A DNA stretch of 64,000 nt, from the NCBI RefSeq assembly GCF_039523415.1, contig NZ_BAAAFG010000002.1, forward strand, positions 310,001-374,000. The letters run 5' to 3'. A program made the translations under genes and the position numbers. Under the pieces are notes generated by a model that was given only the letters and a program-made list of their open reading frames with translations, was not told the DNA's origin and made no database searches. This stretch comes from Gangjinia marincola (GTDB taxonomy: Bacteria > Bacteroidota > Bacteroidia > Flavobacteriales > Flavobacteriaceae). Shown piece by piece: positions 61,470 to 64,000 of the stretch; position 1 is the stretch's first letter, and every line of letters begins with the position of its first letter.

Positions 61470-61504
61470 CAAAAAACCCTCCGTCGCTAAAGCTATGAAG
61501 GGTT
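61470..61504 (-). terminator. Terminator of the oxidase subunit II-I operon
   Basis: AACCCT and AGGGTT (61475-61504) enclose an inner GCT-AA-AGC stem. On the minus strand six Ts follow. With the hairpin-forming segment at 61570-61618 it fills most of the 321-bp ruvB-cox spacer, which holds no gene. The 13-mer CGCTAAAGCTATG occurs twice there (61485 and 61583). Confidence 0.75.
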
Positions 61505-61620
61505 GAAATTTATATTACTCAAATTCTTACTCGAAGGAGAGAGATTCTCAGTAGAGTGGATGAGATTCCCACTTTGTGCCACCGCTAAAGCTATGGTGAC
61601 AAGCGGCGGTCACGGGAATT

Positions 61621-63444
61621 TTAGTGATTTAGTTCTTCTTCGTTGTCTTGAAGCGGTACAATTTGCGGAACAAAATCTTGTCCCGGAATCACATAATCAG
61701 TTTCATCTTCATTCAATTTACTGTAGTCATACGCCCAACGGTGTACATGTGGGATGGCACCTAGCCAGTTTCCATGCATGTGCTCAACAGGTGTAGTCCA
61801 TTCCAGCGTATTTGAATTCCATGGGTTTTGGGTTGCTTTCTTTCCATAAAACATAGAGTGGAAGAAGTTGTACAAAAACACCAATTGAACTGCCGCTGTA
61901 ACGATTGCAGATACAGAGATAATTACCTGTACATCTAATAAATCATCAAAATACGGAAAGTTAGAGTTGGTATAATAACGTCTTGGTAATCCTACCATCC
62001 CAATAAAGTGCATGGGGAAGAATACCCCGTAGGCTCCAACAGCGGTTACCCAGAAGTGCACGTATCCTAAGTTCTTATTCATCATACGCCCAAACATTTT
62101 TGGGAACCAATGATAGACTCCCGCGAATAATCCATATAATGCCGATATACCCATCACCAGGTGAAAGTGAGCTACTACAAAATACGTATCGTGAACATTG
62201 ATATCTAGTGTGCTGTCTCCAAGGATAATTCCTGTTAAACCTCCAGTGATAAACGTAGAAACTAATCCAATAGAGAACAACATCCCGGGGTTCATTTGGA
62301 GGTTACCCTTCCAAAGCGTCGTGATATAATTAAAAGCTTTTACACCAGATGGAATTGCGATCAATAAAGTCGTAAAGGTAAACACCGATCCAAGAAACGG
62401 GTTCATCCCAGAGATAAACATATGGTGACCCCAAACAATGGTTGATAAAAATGCAATTGCTAAAATGGATGCCACCATCGCACGATATCCAAAAATGGGC
62501 TTACGTGAATTTGTTGCAATTACTTCTGAGGTAATTCCTAATGCTGGTAAAAGTACGATGTATACTTCGGGGTGACCCAAGAACCAAAATAAATGTTCGT
62601 ACAATACAGGCGAACCTCCTTGGTAACTCAATACCTCACCAGAAATATAAATGTCACTTAAGAAGAATGACGTTCCAAAAGAACGATCCATTAACAATAA
62701 CAGACCCGCTGATAACAATACCGGGAATGAAATAATACCAATGATTGCCGTTACAAAGAACGCCCAGATCGTTAAAGGTAGTCTTGTCATGGACATTCCT
62801 TTAGTTCTAAGGTTAATGACTGTTACTACGTAATTTAATGATCCTAATAAAGATGACGCGATAAAAATGGTCATCGATACTAACCATAAAGTCATCCCGG
62901 TACCAGATCCACTAATGGCCTGGGGTAATGCACTCAACGGTGGATAAACTGTCCATCCTGCCGATGCCGGTCCTGATTCTACAAAGAATGAACACACCAT
63001 AATGACAGAAGAAAGAAAGAACAACCAGTACGACACCATGTTCAAAAATCCAGATGCCATATCACGGGCTCCAATCTGTAATGGAATCAATAAGTTACTA
63101 AAGGTACCACTCAATCCTGCCGTTAGTACAAAGAATACCATGATGGTACCGTGAATGGTAACTAAGGCCAAATACATTGATGGGTTCATAATTCCATCTG
63201 GCGCCCACTTATCTCCTAAAAACCATGAAAATACTTGAAAAGATTGTTCTGGCCATGCTAATTGAATACGCATAAGCAAAGACATCCCAATACCGATTAT
63301 ACCCATGATTAGACCAGTAATAAGATATTGCTTAGCAATCATCTTATGGTCCTGACTAAAAATGTATTTAGTAATGAATGTCTCTTTGTGATGATGATCG
63401 TGGTGATCGTCGTGTGCATGTACTTCTGCAACTGCTACTCCCAT
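61621..63444 (-). CDS. Cytochrome c oxidase subunit I
   Basis: 607 residues, about twelve membrane helices; the catalytic haem-copper subunit. FWFLGHPEVYIVLLPALG holds the CuB His and the cross-linked Tyr region, WGHHMFISGMNPFLG carries further CuB histidines, and HDTYFVVAHFHLVMG carries the haem ligands. A His/Asp-rich tail at the N-terminus (HDDHHDHHH, residues of about 10-19) could bind metal. It follows subunit II by 35 bp. A terminator separates it from ruvB. Subunits III and IV are encoded 21 kb away. Confidence 0.97.
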   Translation of the reverse strand: MGVAVAEVHAHDDHHDHHHKETFITKYIFSQDHKMIAKQYLITGLIMGIIGIGMSLLMRIQLAWPEQSFQVFSWFLGDKWAPDGIMNPSMYLALVTIHGTIMVFFVLTAGLSGTFSNLLIPLQIGARDMASGFLNMVSYWLFFLSSVIMVCSFFVESGPASAGWTVYPPLSALPQAISGSGTGMTLWLVSMTIFIASSLLGSLNYVVTVINLRTKGMSMTRLPLTIWAFFVTAIIGIISFPVLLSAGLLLLMDRSFGTSFFLSDIYISGEVLSYQGGSPVLYEHLFWFLGHPEVYIVLLPALGITSEVIATNSRKPIFGYRAMVASILAIAFLSTIVWGHHMFISGMNPFLGSVFTFTTLLIAIPSGVKAFNYITTLWKGNLQMNPGMLFSIGLVSTFITGGLTGIILGDSTLDINVHDTYFVVAHFHLVMGISALYGLFAGVYHWFPKMFGRMMNKNLGYVHFWVTAVGAYGVFFPMHFIGMVGLPRRYYTNSNFPYFDDLLDVQVIISVSAIVTAAVQLVFLYNFFHSMFYGKKATQNPWNSNTLEWTTPVEHMHGNWLGAIPHVHRWAYDYSKLNEDETDYVIPGQDFVPQIVPLQDNEEELNH

Positions 63445-63479
63445 AACCTAATGTTTTTAATTTTCTTTTTCTTTCAATT

Positions 63480-64000
63480 TTATTTACTAGCAATTTCTTT
63501 TCCGAACTCTGTCTGTTTTGCCATCCAGGCGTCAAACTCTTCTTGCGGCTCTACCACAATTTTGATCTGCATGTTGTAATGTGAGATTCCGCAAATTTTG
63601 TTGCACAAAAGATAGTACTCAAACTCATATGTGTCAAGTCCTTCTTGTCCGTCAGCTATCAATTCTTTGCTTCGTTCTCTTCTAATCTTATTCAGCTTTC
63701 TCACCTTATCTACCATGAATTCGCTGTTCCTCATTTCTTCGGAAGTAATGGTAGGCGTAAATTTAAATTGGGTAATCATCCCTGGCACAACATTCATTTG
63801 CGCTCTAAAAAACGGCATGTAAGCGGAATGTAATACATCTTGTGATCTAAACTTAAACAGCACAGGACGATCTACCGGAAGGTGCAACTCTCTTGCCACC
63901 ACATCATCCATCGCATACGTATCTGTTTCATCAATACCTACGGTGTTAATTCCTTCGATAAAACGAACGTTCGCTTTTCCTAAGGTATTATCTTCTCCAG
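63480..64000 (-). CDS. Cytochrome c oxidase subunit II, N-terminus cut by window edge
   Basis: The reading frame stays open to the right window edge, so the ATG at 63911 is internal. About 172 residues of the periplasmic CuA domain are visible. DVLHSAYMPFFRAQ carries the first CuA His, and CNKICGISHYNM carries Cys-x3-Cys-x3-His-x2-Met, so all CuA side-chain ligands are present. The Glu usually found between the two Cys (CxExC) is Lys here. An insertion of about 35 residues between the His and the Cys pair (VDKVRKLNKIRRERSK) is longer than in mitochondrial subunit II. Electrons enter from cytochrome c through this domain. Confidence 0.95.
   Translation of the reverse strand, partial: GEDNTLGKANVRFIEGINTVGIDETDTYAMDDVVARELHLPVDRPVLFKFRSQDVLHSAYMPFFRAQMNVVPGMITQFKFTPTITSEEMRNSEFMVDKVRKLNKIRRERSKELIADGQEGLDTYEFEYYLLCNKICGISHYNMQIKIVVEPQEEFDAWMAKQTEFGKEIASK

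Overview
The window comes from a member of the Bacteroidota, most likely a marine Flavobacteriaceae. The evidence is AT-rich DNA, short spacers, promoters of the Bacteroidetes type (TTG, about 19 bp, TAnnTTTG), type IX secretion (T9SS) genes (porG, sprA) together with two proteins carrying T9SS C-terminal sorting signals, and local gene orders that I recall as typical of flavobacteria. Almost every open stretch belongs to a recognisable chromosomal gene. I see no prophage, insertion sequence, CRISPR array, rRNA or tRNA. There is one assembly gap of 108 N (11502-11609).

Layout. 1-3009 (minus): CBS-domain protein, nadK, porG, uppS (cut by the left edge). 3099-7890 (plus): pdxJ and an alpha/beta hydrolase, a FadL-type porin with an SGNH lipoprotein, and a small holin-like membrane protein. 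7983-11379 (plus): the protein quality-control block tig, clpP, clpX, facing groES-groEL (minus) across the gap. 13808-18290 (minus): a compact operon miaB, sigma-54 activator, lptE, a conserved hypothetical protein and secG. 18448-27358: an Nfu-type Fe-S carrier, a large T9SS cargo protein, a phosphate permease with a PhoU-like tail, dodecin and a YyaL-like thioredoxin-fold protein.

27336-40777 is one long minus-strand stretch. It starts with cyoE, two cytochrome oxidase subunit III genes and subunit IV. A three-unit repeat array and a terminator follow. Next come oxidase-assembly genes (a cysteine-free thioredoxin-like protein, SCO, DUF420/CtaM-like, and a small CxxC membrane protein), then an ABC-type tripartite efflux system (ATPase, two permeases, two adaptors, TolC), and finally tsaB.

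41045-47582 holds envelope genes: a Wzi-like outer-membrane protein with an N-terminal TonB-C-like domain, a second T9SS cargo with two SusE/F-like modules, an unknown multipass membrane protein, two TonB-like proteins, vanZ-like and gcvH. 47638-61299 (minus) holds sprA, ruvA, maeB, queG, a cytochrome P450 and ruvB. The window closes with cytochrome oxidase subunits I and II (subunit II cut by the right edge), so the oxidase genes lie in two clusters about 21 kb apart.

No single undescribed defence or mobile system is evident. The points most worth a second look are the 81-bp hairpin array inside the oxidase region (37571-37803), a dispersed 15-bp CGCGAAAGCG element, a TTCCTGC hairpin family around groEL and ruvB, the P450 translationally coupled between ruvB and queG, the TonB-C/Wzi fusion, and the cysteine-free SCO-like neighbour of SCO.
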